Assembly: GCA_031280635.1 (NCBI GenBank)
Contig: JAITGK010000008.1
Location: 1 to 38,785, forward strand
Reading direction: 5' to 3'
Length of the DNA: 38,785 nucleotides
Source: Synergistaceae bacterium
Lineage (GTDB): Bacteria; Synergistota; Synergistia; Synergistales; Aminobacteriaceae
Shown piece after piece: positions 7,311 through 15,811 of the stretch (positions within the stretch are counted from its first letter, which is position 1; each line of letters starts with the position of its first letter). Below the pieces are notes generated by a model. It searched no databases. It saw only the letters and a program-made list of their open reading frames with translations, and was not told the DNA's origin. The position numbers and the translations under genes are program-made.

Positions 7311-8071
7311 ATCAAAAAGACGCGGAGAGAAAAGAAACACGCGATGACCAGCGCCACAAAAATTGTAGCGCCTGTGTCGCTTTTTTTCCATAGCAAGGGA
7401 CGCCTTCGCGTGCGCCCAGCGCTGCCCCGGTAACCGCGAGCCTCCATGGCGGCGGCCAGTTCATCGGCGCGCCTGAAGATAATAATGAAAAGGGGAATAA
7501 TGACGGGAAAAAAGGCGATCATACGTCGCAGCGCGTTGCCCTGATCCAGCGCGGCGCCGCGGGAAAGCTGCGCTTTCACGATCCGGTCGGTCTCATCCAT
7601 CAAAAGGGGAATGAAACGCAGGGCAACACTCATCATCATCGCGAACTCCCCAGTGGGGAGACCAAAGCGCGCAAAGGGAGAGAGAAAGGACTCCATGCCG
7701 CCCGCCAGCTCCAGCGGCGTCGTGGTCAGCGGAAGCAGAACGGCGAAAAACACCAGCAGCGAGAGGCGCAAGGCCGCTATGGCCCCGTCGTGGAGGGCGG
7801 GCAAGACAGACCCCATGGTACCTAGACACGCGGCGGCGTTGAACACGAAGGTGAAGGCCGCAAGAAAAAAAACAGGACGGCACGACCGCGCCACCGCCCT
7901 CAAGGGCAAGCGCGAGACCCGAGCCGCGCCAAGGAAAGCGAGCGCGCAACACGCCAGTGACGGGAAGTCCCGCAGGGGAAATACCGTGCCCATAATGCTC
8001 GTAAGCAGAATCAACTTTGCCCGCGGGTCAAGAGAATGAACAACGGACTCGACAGGAATATACTGTCCCAT
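7307..8071 (-). CDS. ecfT: Energy-coupling factor transporter transmembrane protein EcfT (CbiQ family)
   Basis: This 254-residue membrane protein has about five helices. The family start is SVVHSLDPRAKLILL, and the two cytoplasmic coupling motifs with A-R-G cores are KAQLSRGAALDQG near 174-186 and AMEARGYRG near 218-226. EcfT joins the two EcfA ATPases to vitamin- or metal-binding S components. The start at 8071 (MGQYIPVESVVHS) fits the family; the frame runs on to 8197, but those residues are translated repeat DNA. No ecfA gene lies beside it, although ecfA1-ecfA2-ecfT is the common order; a family A repeat occupies that position. Confidence 0.92.
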   Translation of the reverse strand: MGQYIPVESVVHSLDPRAKLILLTSIMGTVFPLRDFPSLACCALAFLGAARVSRLPLRAVARSCRPVFFLAAFTFVFNAAACLGTMGSVLPALHDGAIAALRLSLLVFFAVLLPLTTTPLELAGGMESFLSPFARFGLPTGEFAMMMSVALRFIPLLMDETDRIVKAQLSRGAALDQGNALRRMIAFFPVIIPLFIIIFRRADELAAAMEARGYRGSAGRTRRRPLLWKKSDTGATIFVALVIACFFSLRVFLI

Positions 8072-8112
8072 AGAAACGGACGTAAAAGCCAACGGACCAA
8101 ACTCCTCTAACT

Positions 8113-8204
8113 TATAGTGGTTTGCGTAATCACGCGCGGAAATAAGAGGTCGAAAGCCGGATATAAACGGCAAAAACTTCGCGCGGAAAAGAGCCAACGG
8201 CTCT
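8113..8204 (+). repeat. Family A dispersed repeat, copy 5, between ecfT and rodA
   Basis: It begins TATAGTGGTTTGCGTAATCA and ends GAGCCAACGGCTCT. Its right edge provides the TAG stop codon of rodA (8203-8205, minus strand), so rodA ends exactly at the repeat boundary. Confidence 0.88.
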
Positions 8205-9339
8205 AAAATCCGCCAGAGTTGAATATTTTTTCGCTAATGCGCCTCGTGGAGCTGGCGTGGACGCTGGCCACCAGTCCCAGGGCTATGGAAAGGGACAACA
8301 GGGAGCTGCCCCCATAGCTCAAAAAGGGCATGGGGATCCCCGTGACCGGCATAAGGCCCATGCTCATGCCGATGCTTTCAAACATCTGAAACCATATCCA
8401 GGCCGCCGTTCCCGCGGCGATGAACTTCCCCTGGACGTCACGGCTTTTCATCCCCGCCCCCACGATGCGCGTAAAGACCAAAGCGAAAACACACAAAAGT
8501 CCCACAGAACACCAGAAGCCGAACTCCTCCGCGTATACGCTGAAGATGAAGTCCGTGTGAGGCTCCGGGAGGAAACGCAACTTGCTCTGCAAGCCCTGAA
8601 AGAACCCCTTGCCCCATACCCCACCCGACCCCACGGCGATCCGCGACTGGATAACGTTATACCCCGCGCCCAGCGGGTCTCGCGTTGGGTCTAAGAAAAC
8701 CAGCAGCCTCATTTTTTGATAGTCTTTGAGGAAGAACCACGCGAAGGGGAGCATGGCCGAACTCAGTCCCACGAGAGAGCCTAAATATTTGAAAGGCGTG
8801 CCCGCGACGAAAAGCGCCGCGAAAATGATGACGGCGTAGACCAGCGCGCTGCCCGCGTCCGGCTGAATGAGAACCAGGAACAAAGCTGGAAAACCAACGG
8901 CTAGACCCGCCGCGAAAGTTTTCAGGGTAAAGGGAGGGTAACGGCTCAGGAACTTGGACAAGATGAGAATCAGAGAAATTTTGCCAAACTCAGAGGGCTG
9001 GATGCGGATGAATCCCAGGGAGAGGGCGCGCTGGGCCCCCTTCACCTCCGGCGCGATCACCGCCGTCAGCGCCAGAGTAAGAAGCGCTAGTCCGTAAATA
9101 GGGTAGGCTAGTTCCATAAAACGCCGATAGCCGACCGTCACCACGGCGATGTAGAGTAGGCAGGAGACGGCGCACCAGCCGAGCTGCCGAAAAGCATATC
9201 CCGCGCCTCGGCCTCCTCCGGCTCCGGCGCTGTAGATACAGGCGACGCCAAACAGCACCAACAAGGCCACGCTGCCAAAAAGAGGTTTGTCCAGGACAGC
9301 CAAGTCCTCTTTGAATACAAAAAGACGGGACTCGCCCAT
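8203..9339 (-). CDS. rodA: Rod-shape peptidoglycan polymerase RodA (SEDS family)
   Basis: This 378-residue integral membrane protein has about ten helices. SEDS landmarks are visible: KGAQRALSLGFIRIQPSEF near 99-117, the loop stretch QSKLRFLPEPHTDFIFSVYAEEFGF near 250-274 containing PEPHTDFIF, and VTGIPMPFLSYGGSSL near 331-346. RodA polymerises glycan strands with PBP2 during elongation at the cytoplasmic membrane. Its start is 3 bases beyond the minE stop, with AGGTAAGCG as ribosome site, so minE and rodA are one unit. The pairing with mrdA upstream in the same cluster supports RodA over FtsW. Confidence 0.93.
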   Translation of the reverse strand: MGESRLFVFKEDLAVLDKPLFGSVALLVLFGVACIYSAGAGGGRGAGYAFRQLGWCAVSCLLYIAVVTVGYRRFMELAYPIYGLALLTLALTAVIAPEVKGAQRALSLGFIRIQPSEFGKISLILILSKFLSRYPPFTLKTFAAGLAVGFPALFLVLIQPDAGSALVYAVIIFAALFVAGTPFKYLGSLVGLSSAMLPFAWFFLKDYQKMRLLVFLDPTRDPLGAGYNVIQSRIAVGSGGVWGKGFFQGLQSKLRFLPEPHTDFIFSVYAEEFGFWCSVGLLCVFALVFTRIVGAGMKSRDVQGKFIAAGTAAWIWFQMFESIGMSMGLMPVTGIPMPFLSYGGSSLLSLSIALGLVASVHASSTRRISEKIFNSGGF

Positions 9340-9342
9340 CGC

Positions 9343-9711
9343 TTACCTGCGGCGTTTGCTCTTGCCGTAGCTGTCCCGGCGCTGCTCGGCGCGCGGAACC
9401 GGCCGGTGTCCGCCGCTTTCCGCCGCCTCTCCTTCCGCGGGCAGCCGCTTGATTCGAAGCACGGGAACATTCGTTACTAGGGCAACGGAGTGCTCGTCGC
9501 CGCCGACGTTGTGGTCGAGAGTCATTTCTATTTTCGTCTCGTCAATGTCCATGTATTTTTTTAGAACAGCGATCATATCCAGCCTCAAACTTTCCAGCAA
9601 GTACGGCGCAATGTCGGTGCGGTCGTAAATCAACGCGAACCTAAGACGCTTTATCGCCTCCTTCGCTGAAGAAGCGATGTTATCCCCAAACCACCTTTTA
9701 AAAAAACTCAT
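9343..9711 (-). CDS. minE: Cell division topological specificity factor MinE
   Basis: This 122-residue protein begins MSFFKRWFG, an amphipathic membrane-targeting start. The MinD-contact segment AKEAIKRLRFALIYDR lies at about 16-31, and the dimerisation domain follows (LLESLRLDMIAVLKKYMDI, then IEMTLD). MinE stimulates MinD ATPase and drives pole-to-pole oscillation of MinCD. GGAGCGATAGAG precedes the ATG. The tail beyond about residue 88 is a basic, low-complexity extension absent from short MinE proteins such as that of E. coli. It is separated from minD by a terminator and followed immediately by rodA. Confidence 0.93.
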   Translation of the reverse strand: MSFFKRWFGDNIASSAKEAIKRLRFALIYDRTDIAPYLLESLRLDMIAVLKKYMDIDETKIEMTLDHNVGGDEHSVALVTNVPVLRIKRLPAEGEAAESGGHRPVPRAEQRRDSYGKSKRRR

Positions 9712-9809
9712 CTCTATCGCTCCTTGCCGGCGCTTGGCGCTCGTCCATTTGTTATGGGTTTGTATGCGAAACAGCAAAGTGCCACAAAATAGTATATATC
9801 GTAAAGCCG

Positions 9810-9833
9810 AAAAAAACGGGCGCGAACGCCCGG
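9810..9833 (-). terminator. Intrinsic terminator after minD
   Basis: On the minus strand CGGGCG, a TTCG loop and CGCCCG form a 6-bp GC stem with a very stable UUCG tetraloop, followed directly by seven T. It lies 29 bases past the minD stop and before minE, so minE-rodA probably has a separate promoter; an AT-rich TATACT lies just downstream, but no convincing -35 was found. Confidence 0.8.
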
Positions 9834-9861
9834 AACCTTGAATGACAGAGAATCGGCGGAG

Positions 9862-10662
9862 CTAAAAGCCGAGAATTTTTTTCAGACCCGCGATGAGCCC
9901 TCGCGGTTCATAAACGTCCAGGTTGAGCCACGGGACGCTTTCCCCCAACATCCGCGCGGCAATGTTAGCGAACTCCTGAGCCGCCGGGGAGTCCGCGCCG
10001 AAGGTAAGGGGTTCGCCGCGGTTGGCTGACTTGATCACGCTGTCGTCCTCCGGGACAAGTCCCAGCAGCTTGACGGCAAGAACGTCCAAGATGTCTTTTT
10101 GGGACAACATATCGTTGTTTTTGACCATAATGGCCCTGAAGCGGTTGATGATGAGGCGTATCGGGGACTTCCCCATGGACTCAAGCATACCGATGATGCG
10201 ATCGGCGTCCCTCACGGCGGGGATCTCCGGCGTTGTGACGACGAGGGCCTCGTCCGCGCCCGCCGCGGCGTTCTTGAACCCTCCCTCAATGCCCGCGGGG
10301 CAGTCCAGAAGGATGAAGTCGTAATCGGGTCGGAGTTGCTTGCAGAGCTCCTCCATTTGGGCGGGGGAAACCGCGTCCTTCGTGCGCGTCTGGGCCGTCG
10401 GGAGGAGGTAAAGGCTCTCCACCCGCTTGTCGCGCACCAGCGCCTGGCTCAGTCTGCAATTTCCCTCAATAACGTCGATGAAATTGTAAACGATCCTGCT
10501 TTCCAAACCCATTACCACGTCAAGGTTGCGCAGGCCTATATCGGTGTCAACCGCCACCACTTTTTTGCCCTTCCTTGCCAGGGCTACGGCGATGTTAGCG
10601 GTAGACGTCGTCTTCCCGACGCCGCCCTTGCCGGACGTGATGACTATTACCCGTGCGCCCAA
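9862..10662 (-). CDS. minD: Septum site-determining ATPase MinD
   Basis: This 266-residue deviant Walker-A ATPase begins (M)GARVIVITSGKGGVGKTTS, with the signature lysine at 12 and the P-loop lysine at 17. DTDIGLRNLDVVMGLE, LLDCPAGIEGG and TTPEIPAVRDADR are the standard MinD switch motifs. The last residues, GLIAGLKKILGF, form the amphipathic membrane-targeting helix. MinD recruits MinC to the membrane and oscillates with MinE. I prefer a TTG start at 10662, because GGGAGGG sits six bases before it and the resulting N-terminus matches the family; an ATG at 10677 would lie within the ribosome site. A family B repeat separates it from minC. Confidence 0.95.
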   Translation of the reverse strand: MGARVIVITSGKGGVGKTTSTANIAVALARKGKKVVAVDTDIGLRNLDVVMGLESRIVYNFIDVIEGNCRLSQALVRDKRVESLYLLPTAQTRTKDAVSPAQMEELCKQLRPDYDFILLDCPAGIEGGFKNAAAGADEALVVTTPEIPAVRDADRIIGMLESMGKSPIRLIINRFRAIMVKNNDMLSQKDILDVLAVKLLGLVPEDDSVIKSANRGEPLTFGADSPAAQEFANIAARMLGESVPWLNLDVYEPRGLIAGLKKILGF

Positions 10663-10723
10663 AAAAAGCCCTCCCATCCAAAATCCGTCAGATCGAATCC
10701 AATTATAGCGTTTCCCATGACCA

Positions 10724-10812
10724 TTAGAGCCGTTGACTCTTTTATAAACAAAACTTTTGCGGTTGTTATGAACTTTTTACACGCCATTTTAGAGTCCACG
10801 CAATCCGCCGTA
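10724..10812 (-). repeat. Family B dispersed repeat, copy 2, between minC and minD
   Basis: On the plus strand it starts TAGAGCCGTTGACTCTTTTA and continues AACAAAACTTTTGCGGTTGT to CGCAATCCGCCGTAA. It occupies most of the minC-minD gap. Confidence 0.8.
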
Positions 10813-10860
10813 AAAGGAAAAAACGCGCAATCCCGCTTTTTCTCTCTTTTTTCTTTAAGG

Positions 10861-11544
10861 TCAGAGGGTCTCACTTTCAGGTTCCGTTTTCCAATTTCTG
10901 AAAAACAGGTTATCGTCCTCCAGAGTAATGATAACAGGTTTTTTCCACCACTTCATGTTGGGGTCGAACTGGTCGCACAACTTGTCGCCAACGCGAAGCT
11001 GTTGAGGCTCGAAGGACGCCGCCATCACGTAGATTCCCTCCGATCCGCCGCGCCCAGCGTGAACCAGGCCCTTCAACCTACCCAACACACAAACGCTGCC
11101 TCCCGCGAAAATCTCCGCTCCATTGTTCAAGTGTCCCACGAGCACCACGTCCCCCGGATATTCCCTGCGCTGCCCCGACCGGAGGGAGCGATTCACAATG
11201 AGGGGACCGACGTCCGGGAAAGCCCCGCGCCCCGGCTCTTCGGTTTTGAATCCCGCCTGGGTCAGTCGCGAGCGAGACTCCGCGTCCGAGGTAAGCCACG
11301 CCAGCACGTCGAGTCCCCTGGGCCACACCACGTCGGACAAGATCCTCCCCGCCAGCTCGCCTGAACAGGGGCGCGAACGAAAGTCGAGCACCAGCCCCGT
11401 CCCCACAGGCAGGATGTAAGCCCGATCAGGTACCGCCTTGAACTCTTCAAGGAGAACGTCGTCGTCAAGGCTCTCCGGGAAAATCACCCTGAGGCCAAAA
11501 TTCGTCCCCTTGAGCTGTATCGAGACCTTCCCAGAGCTTTCCAT
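10861..11544 (-). CDS. minC: Septum site-determining protein MinC
   Basis: This 227-residue protein has a divergent N-terminal domain (about 1-105) and a recognisable C-terminal beta-helix domain: NRSLRSGQRREYPGDVVLVG at about 117-136, then NNGAEIFAGGSVCVLGRLKG and VHAGRGG. MinC blocks FtsZ polymerisation away from midcell when carried by MinD. It sits between mrdA and minD. A purine-rich site (GGGAAGGGATGGGAAAGT) precedes the ATG. The order minC-minD-minE is normal, but a repeat and a terminator divide it. Confidence 0.92.
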   Translation of the reverse strand: MESSGKVSIQLKGTNFGLRVIFPESLDDDVLLEEFKAVPDRAYILPVGTGLVLDFRSRPCSGELAGRILSDVVWPRGLDVLAWLTSDAESRSRLTQAGFKTEEPGRGAFPDVGPLIVNRSLRSGQRREYPGDVVLVGHLNNGAEIFAGGSVCVLGRLKGLVHAGRGGSEGIYVMAASFEPQQLRVGDKLCDQFDPNMKWWKKPVIITLEDDNLFFRNWKTEPESETL

Positions 11545-11572
11545 ACTTTCCCATCCCTTCCCTTGCAGCGGT

Positions 11573-13369
11573 TTATGGAATGAAAACCTCGGGGTTCCGT
11601 CCCCTCGTCGTTTGTCTGTTCGTCGTTACGCGAGTCGGCGCGGCGGGGTGGTTCAGGATGTGGACCAGCACCTGCCCCACAATGGGGGCGGCCGCGCTGC
11701 TGCCGTGCTCCCCTTCCTCCACCATGGCGACAGCCACGCACTGGGGCTTGTCGGCGGGCGCGTACCCCACGAAAAGAGCGTGATCCTTACCTTGGGAGTT
11801 CTGCGCCGTCCCCGTCTTGCCCGCCACCGTAACGCCATACTGCCCCGCCCTCCCGCCCGTCCCCCGACTCACCACGTCGCGCAGGCCCTTTTGCACCACC
11901 CTTAGTTTGTCAAGGCGCGCCCCGATATCTTGCGGCTTCTGGAAGCTTCCGGAGAAGACGTGAGGTTTCACCAACTGTCCGTCGTTGGCGATAGCCGCGT
12001 AGACGCGCGCGATCTGAAGCGGCGTGAGCAGCAAAAAGCCCTGTCCTATCGAGTAATTGATCGTGTCTCCCTGATACCAGTCTTCCTTGTAACGCGCCCT
12101 TTTCCACTCCGGCCCCGCGGTGTTCCCCCCGGATTCTCCGGGCAGATCGATCCCCGTCGGGACGCCGAGCTCAAATTTTTTGACCCACTTCAGCAGGCGT
12201 TCGATTCCAAGTTTCATCCCCGTCTGGTAAAAATAAACGTCGCAGGAGTTTTGCAACGCCCCGACCAGGTTCTGACTGCCATGCCCACCCCTGCGCCAGC
12301 AGTGGAAAGTCCGCGAGGGAAGCGTCAGAGCCCCCGCGCAAGTAAAGGTGGTGCTGGGCTTTATCACGCCCTCTTCCAGCGCGGCCAGGGCCACCAGCGC
12401 TTTGAAAGTGGAGGCTGGGGGGTAGACGCCCGCTATTGAGCGATCCAGCAACGGCCTGTCCCTGTTTTCCATCATCTCGCGCCATTCCTTCACGGAGATA
12501 CCCCAGGCCAGGGGATTGTTGTCGTAGGTGGGAGACGAGGCGGAGACCAGGACAGCCCCCGTTCTCACATCCATGGCTACGACAGAGCCCTTGTGACCGC
12601 TCAGGAGGTCCATGGCCAACTTCTGCGCCCCCAAGTCCAAGGTCAGGTGGATATCCTGGCCCTTCTCTGAGGCGCGCAGGTCAATGGTTCGCACCTTGCG
12701 CCCCCTAGCGTTGACCTCGATGGACTCCTCCCCCGCCACGCCACGCAGATTTTCCTCGTAGAAGCGCTCCACGCCGTCCTTGCCCACCAAGTCGCCGCCC
12801 ATGTAGTCGCCAAAACGACTCTCCTGAAGCTCGCTCTCGGAGATCTCTCCCACGTACCCCGTGATGTTCGCCGCCAGAGCCCCGGCAGGGTATATTCTGC
12901 GCCATACGGGCATTGGGAAAAGCTGAGGTGGAAACTCTGGGTCCGCCACCAGGTCAGCCATTTGGATCAAGGTCAGGTTGGGAACAACCTGGATCACGCG
13001 GTAAGACGCGCTCCTCTGCTTTTTGATCGCCTGCTCCAAGTTCTCAACGTACATGGGGATCCCGTGAGCCGACAAAAGCCCACCGAGACGCTGGAGCATC
13101 CCCGGTTTGTCCAAATCCAAAGGATAGCCCATGATGCTAAACGTGGTCTCGTTAACGGCCAGAGGCGCCCCGTTGCGGTCGTAAATCTCCCCACGGGGCG
13201 AGGAGAAACGCACCAGCCTCAAACGGTTGCTCGCCGCCAGGCGGACGTACTTGTCCCCTTGAGCAACCTGGAAGAAGTAGAGTCCCGCGAACAGAAACAC
13301 CATCGTGGCTAGGATTCCCCAGAGGAGCATCCTCAGTCTGCTGTCCAGAGTATCGCGTATCTCAAGCAT
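11573..13369 (-). CDS. mrdA: Penicillin-binding protein 2 (elongasome transpeptidase)
   Basis: This 598-residue class B PBP has one N-terminal membrane helix (about residues 15-37). A PBP dimerisation domain follows, starting at SSPRGEIYDRNGAPLAVNE. The transpeptidase domain shows the active-site serine in STFK at about residue 320, the second motif SCD at about 375-377, and KTGTAQ near 518. PBP2 crosslinks glycan made by RodA during sidewall growth. It overlaps the end of mreD. I choose the ATG at 13369, which has AAAGGA at good spacing, over the ATG at 13378, which abuts that site. The C-terminus is threonine/arginine-rich and likely unstructured. Confidence 0.95.
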   Translation of the reverse strand: MLEIRDTLDSRLRMLLWGILATMVFLFAGLYFFQVAQGDKYVRLAASNRLRLVRFSSPRGEIYDRNGAPLAVNETTFSIMGYPLDLDKPGMLQRLGGLLSAHGIPMYVENLEQAIKKQRSASYRVIQVVPNLTLIQMADLVADPEFPPQLFPMPVWRRIYPAGALAANITGYVGEISESELQESRFGDYMGGDLVGKDGVERFYEENLRGVAGEESIEVNARGRKVRTIDLRASEKGQDIHLTLDLGAQKLAMDLLSGHKGSVVAMDVRTGAVLVSASSPTYDNNPLAWGISVKEWREMMENRDRPLLDRSIAGVYPPASTFKALVALAALEEGVIKPSTTFTCAGALTLPSRTFHCWRRGGHGSQNLVGALQNSCDVYFYQTGMKLGIERLLKWVKKFELGVPTGIDLPGESGGNTAGPEWKRARYKEDWYQGDTINYSIGQGFLLLTPLQIARVYAAIANDGQLVKPHVFSGSFQKPQDIGARLDKLRVVQKGLRDVVSRGTGGRAGQYGVTVAGKTGTAQNSQGKDHALFVGYAPADKPQCVAVAMVEEGEHGSSAAAPIVGQVLVHILNHPAAPTRVTTNRQTTRGRNPEVFIP

Positions 13370-13826
13370 TTTGGTCATCCTTTCGCTGAAAGTGGAAAAA
13401 AGCGCTCAAAAGCGACAAGGGTATAGCGTAACCCTGTTGCATCAGAAAAAGCGACCTGGCCGCGTCGTCCTCCGCTCGATGCAGAATGAGAACGGCCAGG
13501 GTCGCCGGGAGAAGCTGCGACGCCCAGAACAGCGAAAACACCACCAAGGGCGTCCTGCCCTGGGCGGGAAGGGTGTTCCACAGCCCCAGCAACCCCATCA
13601 CGACGGCCACGTAAGTCAGCGTGTAAAAACCCGGAAACCCCACCCATCTCAAGTCCCACAAAAGCCCTCCAAGAAACGCCGCCCAGATGGAGAAAACTCC
13701 GGCCTCCCGCTCCCCCGTCAACAGGCGATAAGCGAGGCTCAAGAGAAAAATCTCCGGTACCCGCACCGCTCCGTTGGTCAAAACGGTCAAGAGGTCCTGC
13801 GCGAGCCAGAAGACGGCGTGCGTCAT
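13362..13826 (-). CDS. mreD: Rod shape-determining protein MreD
   Basis: This 154-residue, mostly hydrophobic protein has about five membrane helices. It is recognised mainly by size, hydropathy and position between mreC and mrdA, where MreD is expected; it also has the family-like AAFLGGLLWDLRWVGFPGFY near 49-68. MreD links MreB and MreC to the elongation machinery in the membrane. Its ATG overlaps the mreC stop by four bases (ATGA), and its own end overlaps mrdA. Confidence 0.88.
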   Translation of the reverse strand: MTHAVFWLAQDLLTVLTNGAVRVPEIFLLSLAYRLLTGEREAGVFSIWAAFLGGLLWDLRWVGFPGFYTLTYVAVVMGLLGLWNTLPAQGRTPLVVFSLFWASQLLPATLAVLILHRAEDDAARSLFLMQQGYAIPLSLLSAFFHFQRKDDQNA

Positions 13827-14602
13827 CGCGAAGGGGCGTGTTTCAAGATAGAGACCGTGTACAACGTGGAGATAGACGCGCCGGGCGACACCCTGTAGGT
13901 CATATAGCCGCTGCCCGATGGCTCGCCCTCGTTCGCTATAACGCCTATGGGGATGCCGGGGGGCAGGAACTCGCTCACCAGCGCGGTGCTGACGTTCATC
14001 CCGGCCTCCACGCCATGCCCTTCGGGGATGTAGGTCAGGAGTACCGCGCCGTCGCCGTTCCCCATCACGATACCCAGCTCCCGCGTCTCCTCGACGACCA
14101 CAGGGATCATCAGCGCGGGAGACGTCAGAAGCTCCACCCAGGAGGAAAAGGCGCTAGCGACGCTCACGCGTCCCACTAGAAAGCCGTTCTGGAAGACAGG
14201 CAGCCCCACGGTCACGCCCTGTTCAGAGCCCTTATCGATCCGGCACTCGTTCCACCAGGAGAGGGGGTCGCGCAACGTCACCCTGGCGTCCTCCATGCGC
14301 GTAGCTAGCCGTATCCGCTCCGCTACGATGACGGAGTTCGCGAGTCGGAGCTGGGCGTTTTCCCTTTCCAGCTCGTCCAGCCGCCGCGTCAGGTCGGTTC
14401 TGTCCCCCGCCCAGGCAAAGAAGTCTCTCAAGGCCTCTCGGACGAGCACGGCAGGGTATTCGGGAACCGCGAGAACGTTCCCCACGAAGTCCACAACGTT
14501 TTTCAGCGCGCCGAAGTTCAGAGACGCCCCCAGAAGGAAGAATCCCAGGGCCAAGGCCATTAGACCGTGAACCCATTCAAGGATCAGGCTTTTGTCCGTC
14601 AT
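13823..14602 (-). CDS. mreC: Cell shape-determining protein MreC
   Basis: This 259-residue protein has an N-terminal membrane anchor (about 10-30) and a coiled-coil segment near 70-100 (RRLDELERENAQLRLANSV). The periplasmic beta-domain shows IDKGSEQGVTVGLPVFQNGF near 120-139 and ends with the SGYMTYRVSPG region. MreC forms periplasmic filaments that activate PBP2. GGGAGCGGCCT before the ATG is a good ribosome site. It follows mreB by 31 bases. Confidence 0.93.
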   Translation of the reverse strand: MTDKSLILEWVHGLMALALGFFLLGASLNFGALKNVVDFVGNVLAVPEYPAVLVREALRDFFAWAGDRTDLTRRLDELERENAQLRLANSVIVAERIRLATRMEDARVTLRDPLSWWNECRIDKGSEQGVTVGLPVFQNGFLVGRVSVASAFSSWVELLTSPALMIPVVVEETRELGIVMGNGDGAVLLTYIPEGHGVEAGMNVSTALVSEFLPPGIPIGVIANEGEPSGSGYMTYRVSPGASISTLYTVSILKHAPSR

Positions 14603-14633
14603 AGGCCGCTCCCACCGGCGTCACTGGACGGCA

Positions 14634-15689
14634 TCAACGGGACCCCCGCTCCACAGACATGAGGACGCGCTTCATCGCTCCCAGGTTGTCCAATATCTTC
14701 CCCACCCCCAGGGCCACTGAAAACAGGGGGTCTTCCGCGACCATGACCGGGGTGTTGATGGCCCGCGAAAGGCGCTCCGCGAAGCCCTTCATTAAGGCCA
14801 CGCCGCCGGAGAGCACTACCCCTTGGTCCACGATGTCCTTGGCCAGTTCCGGGGGCGTCTTTTCGAGCGCCACTCTCACCATATCCTCAATGCGCAAAAA
14901 GATCGGTTCCAGAGCCTCGCGTACCTCCACAGAAGAGACTTTGTCGATTTTGGGAAGACCGTCCGTTAGGTCGCGCCCCTTCACCGCCATTTCCAGTTCG
15001 GGGGAAAGGGGCAGAGCGGAACCGATGGTGTTCTTGACCTCCTCCGCCGTGGTCTCGCCGATGAGGAGGGCGTAGCGCGAACGCAACATGGAGATGATGG
15101 TGTTATCCATATCCTTGCCTGCCGTGCGGAGGGAACTCGTGACCACGATTCCCCCCAGGGAGATGACGGAGACCTCGCTGGTGCCGCCGCCGATGTCAAT
15201 GATCATGCACCCCCTGGGCTCGCTGATGGGTAGACCCACCCCCAACGCGGCGGATATGGGTTCTTCCACGACATAGGCCTCGCTGGCCCCGCCTCCCAGC
15301 GTCGCGTCGACGACGGCCTTGCGCTCCACCTCCGTGACCTCCGCGGGTACCGAGATGACCACCCGCGGGTGTGACAAAAAGGACCTGCCCCCGTTGGCTT
15401 TGCGGAGGCAGTAGCGTATCAGTTCCTCGGTCATGTCGAAGTTAGCGATCACGCCGTCCTGAAGAGGCCATATCGCCTGAACTCCCGCCGGTACTTTGCC
15501 CGCCATGGACTTTGCCTCCCGCCCTACCGCGATCACCTCGCTCCCGCCCCCGCGCGGCAGCTTGCGCACGGCCACAGTCGAGGGTTCGCTGAGGACGATG
15601 CCCTGGTCTTTCACGTAGACGACAATGTTCGCCGTCCCCAGGTCTATACCCACGTCAAGCCCCAAAAGCCCGGAAAGGTACTTGAACAT
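14634..15689 (-). CDS. mreB: Rod shape-determining protein MreB
   Basis: This 351-residue actin homologue carries phosphate-1 GIDLGTANIVVYVKDQG near 15-31, IDIGGGTSEVSVISLGG near 168-184 and VVLSGGVALMKGF near 293-305, plus the conserved EEPISAALG. It polymerises under the inner membrane and positions the wall elongation complex. It heads an operon mreB-mreC-mreD-mrdA-minC. An AAAAGGA ribosome site lies just before the ATG. The 240 bases upstream hold only repeats. Confidence 0.96.
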   Translation of the reverse strand: MFKYLSGLLGLDVGIDLGTANIVVYVKDQGIVLSEPSTVAVRKLPRGGGSEVIAVGREAKSMAGKVPAGVQAIWPLQDGVIANFDMTEELIRYCLRKANGGRSFLSHPRVVISVPAEVTEVERKAVVDATLGGGASEAYVVEEPISAALGVGLPISEPRGCMIIDIGGGTSEVSVISLGGIVVTSSLRTAGKDMDNTIISMLRSRYALLIGETTAEEVKNTIGSALPLSPELEMAVKGRDLTDGLPKIDKVSSVEVREALEPIFLRIEDMVRVALEKTPPELAKDIVDQGVVLSGGVALMKGFAERLSRAINTPVMVAEDPLFSVALGVGKILDNLGAMKRVLMSVERGSR

Positions 15690-15718
15690 TCCTTTTCATC
15701 ACCCGCGTTCTGATTTTA

Positions 15719-15811
15719 TATAGCGGATTACATAGTTATGAACTCCAAGATAGTGTATGGAAAGCCCATAACGACCGCGAAAGTTTTGTTCATAAAAGAG
15801 CCAGCGGCTCT
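15719..15811 (+). repeat. Family B dispersed repeat, copy 3 (complete)
   Basis: It begins TATAGCGGATTACATAGTTA, continues TGAACTCC, CATAACGACCGCGAAAGTTT, and ends AAAAGAGCCAGCGGCTCTT. This copy shows that B has the same outer ends as A (TAGCGG..TTATG and GAGCC..GGCTC) around an unrelated interior. It abuts an inverted A copy. Confidence 0.85.

Noticed and set aside
10099-11364. 421-residue plus-strand open frame
   Set aside because: It is antisense to minD and minC, both of which are well supported; no family motifs are seen.
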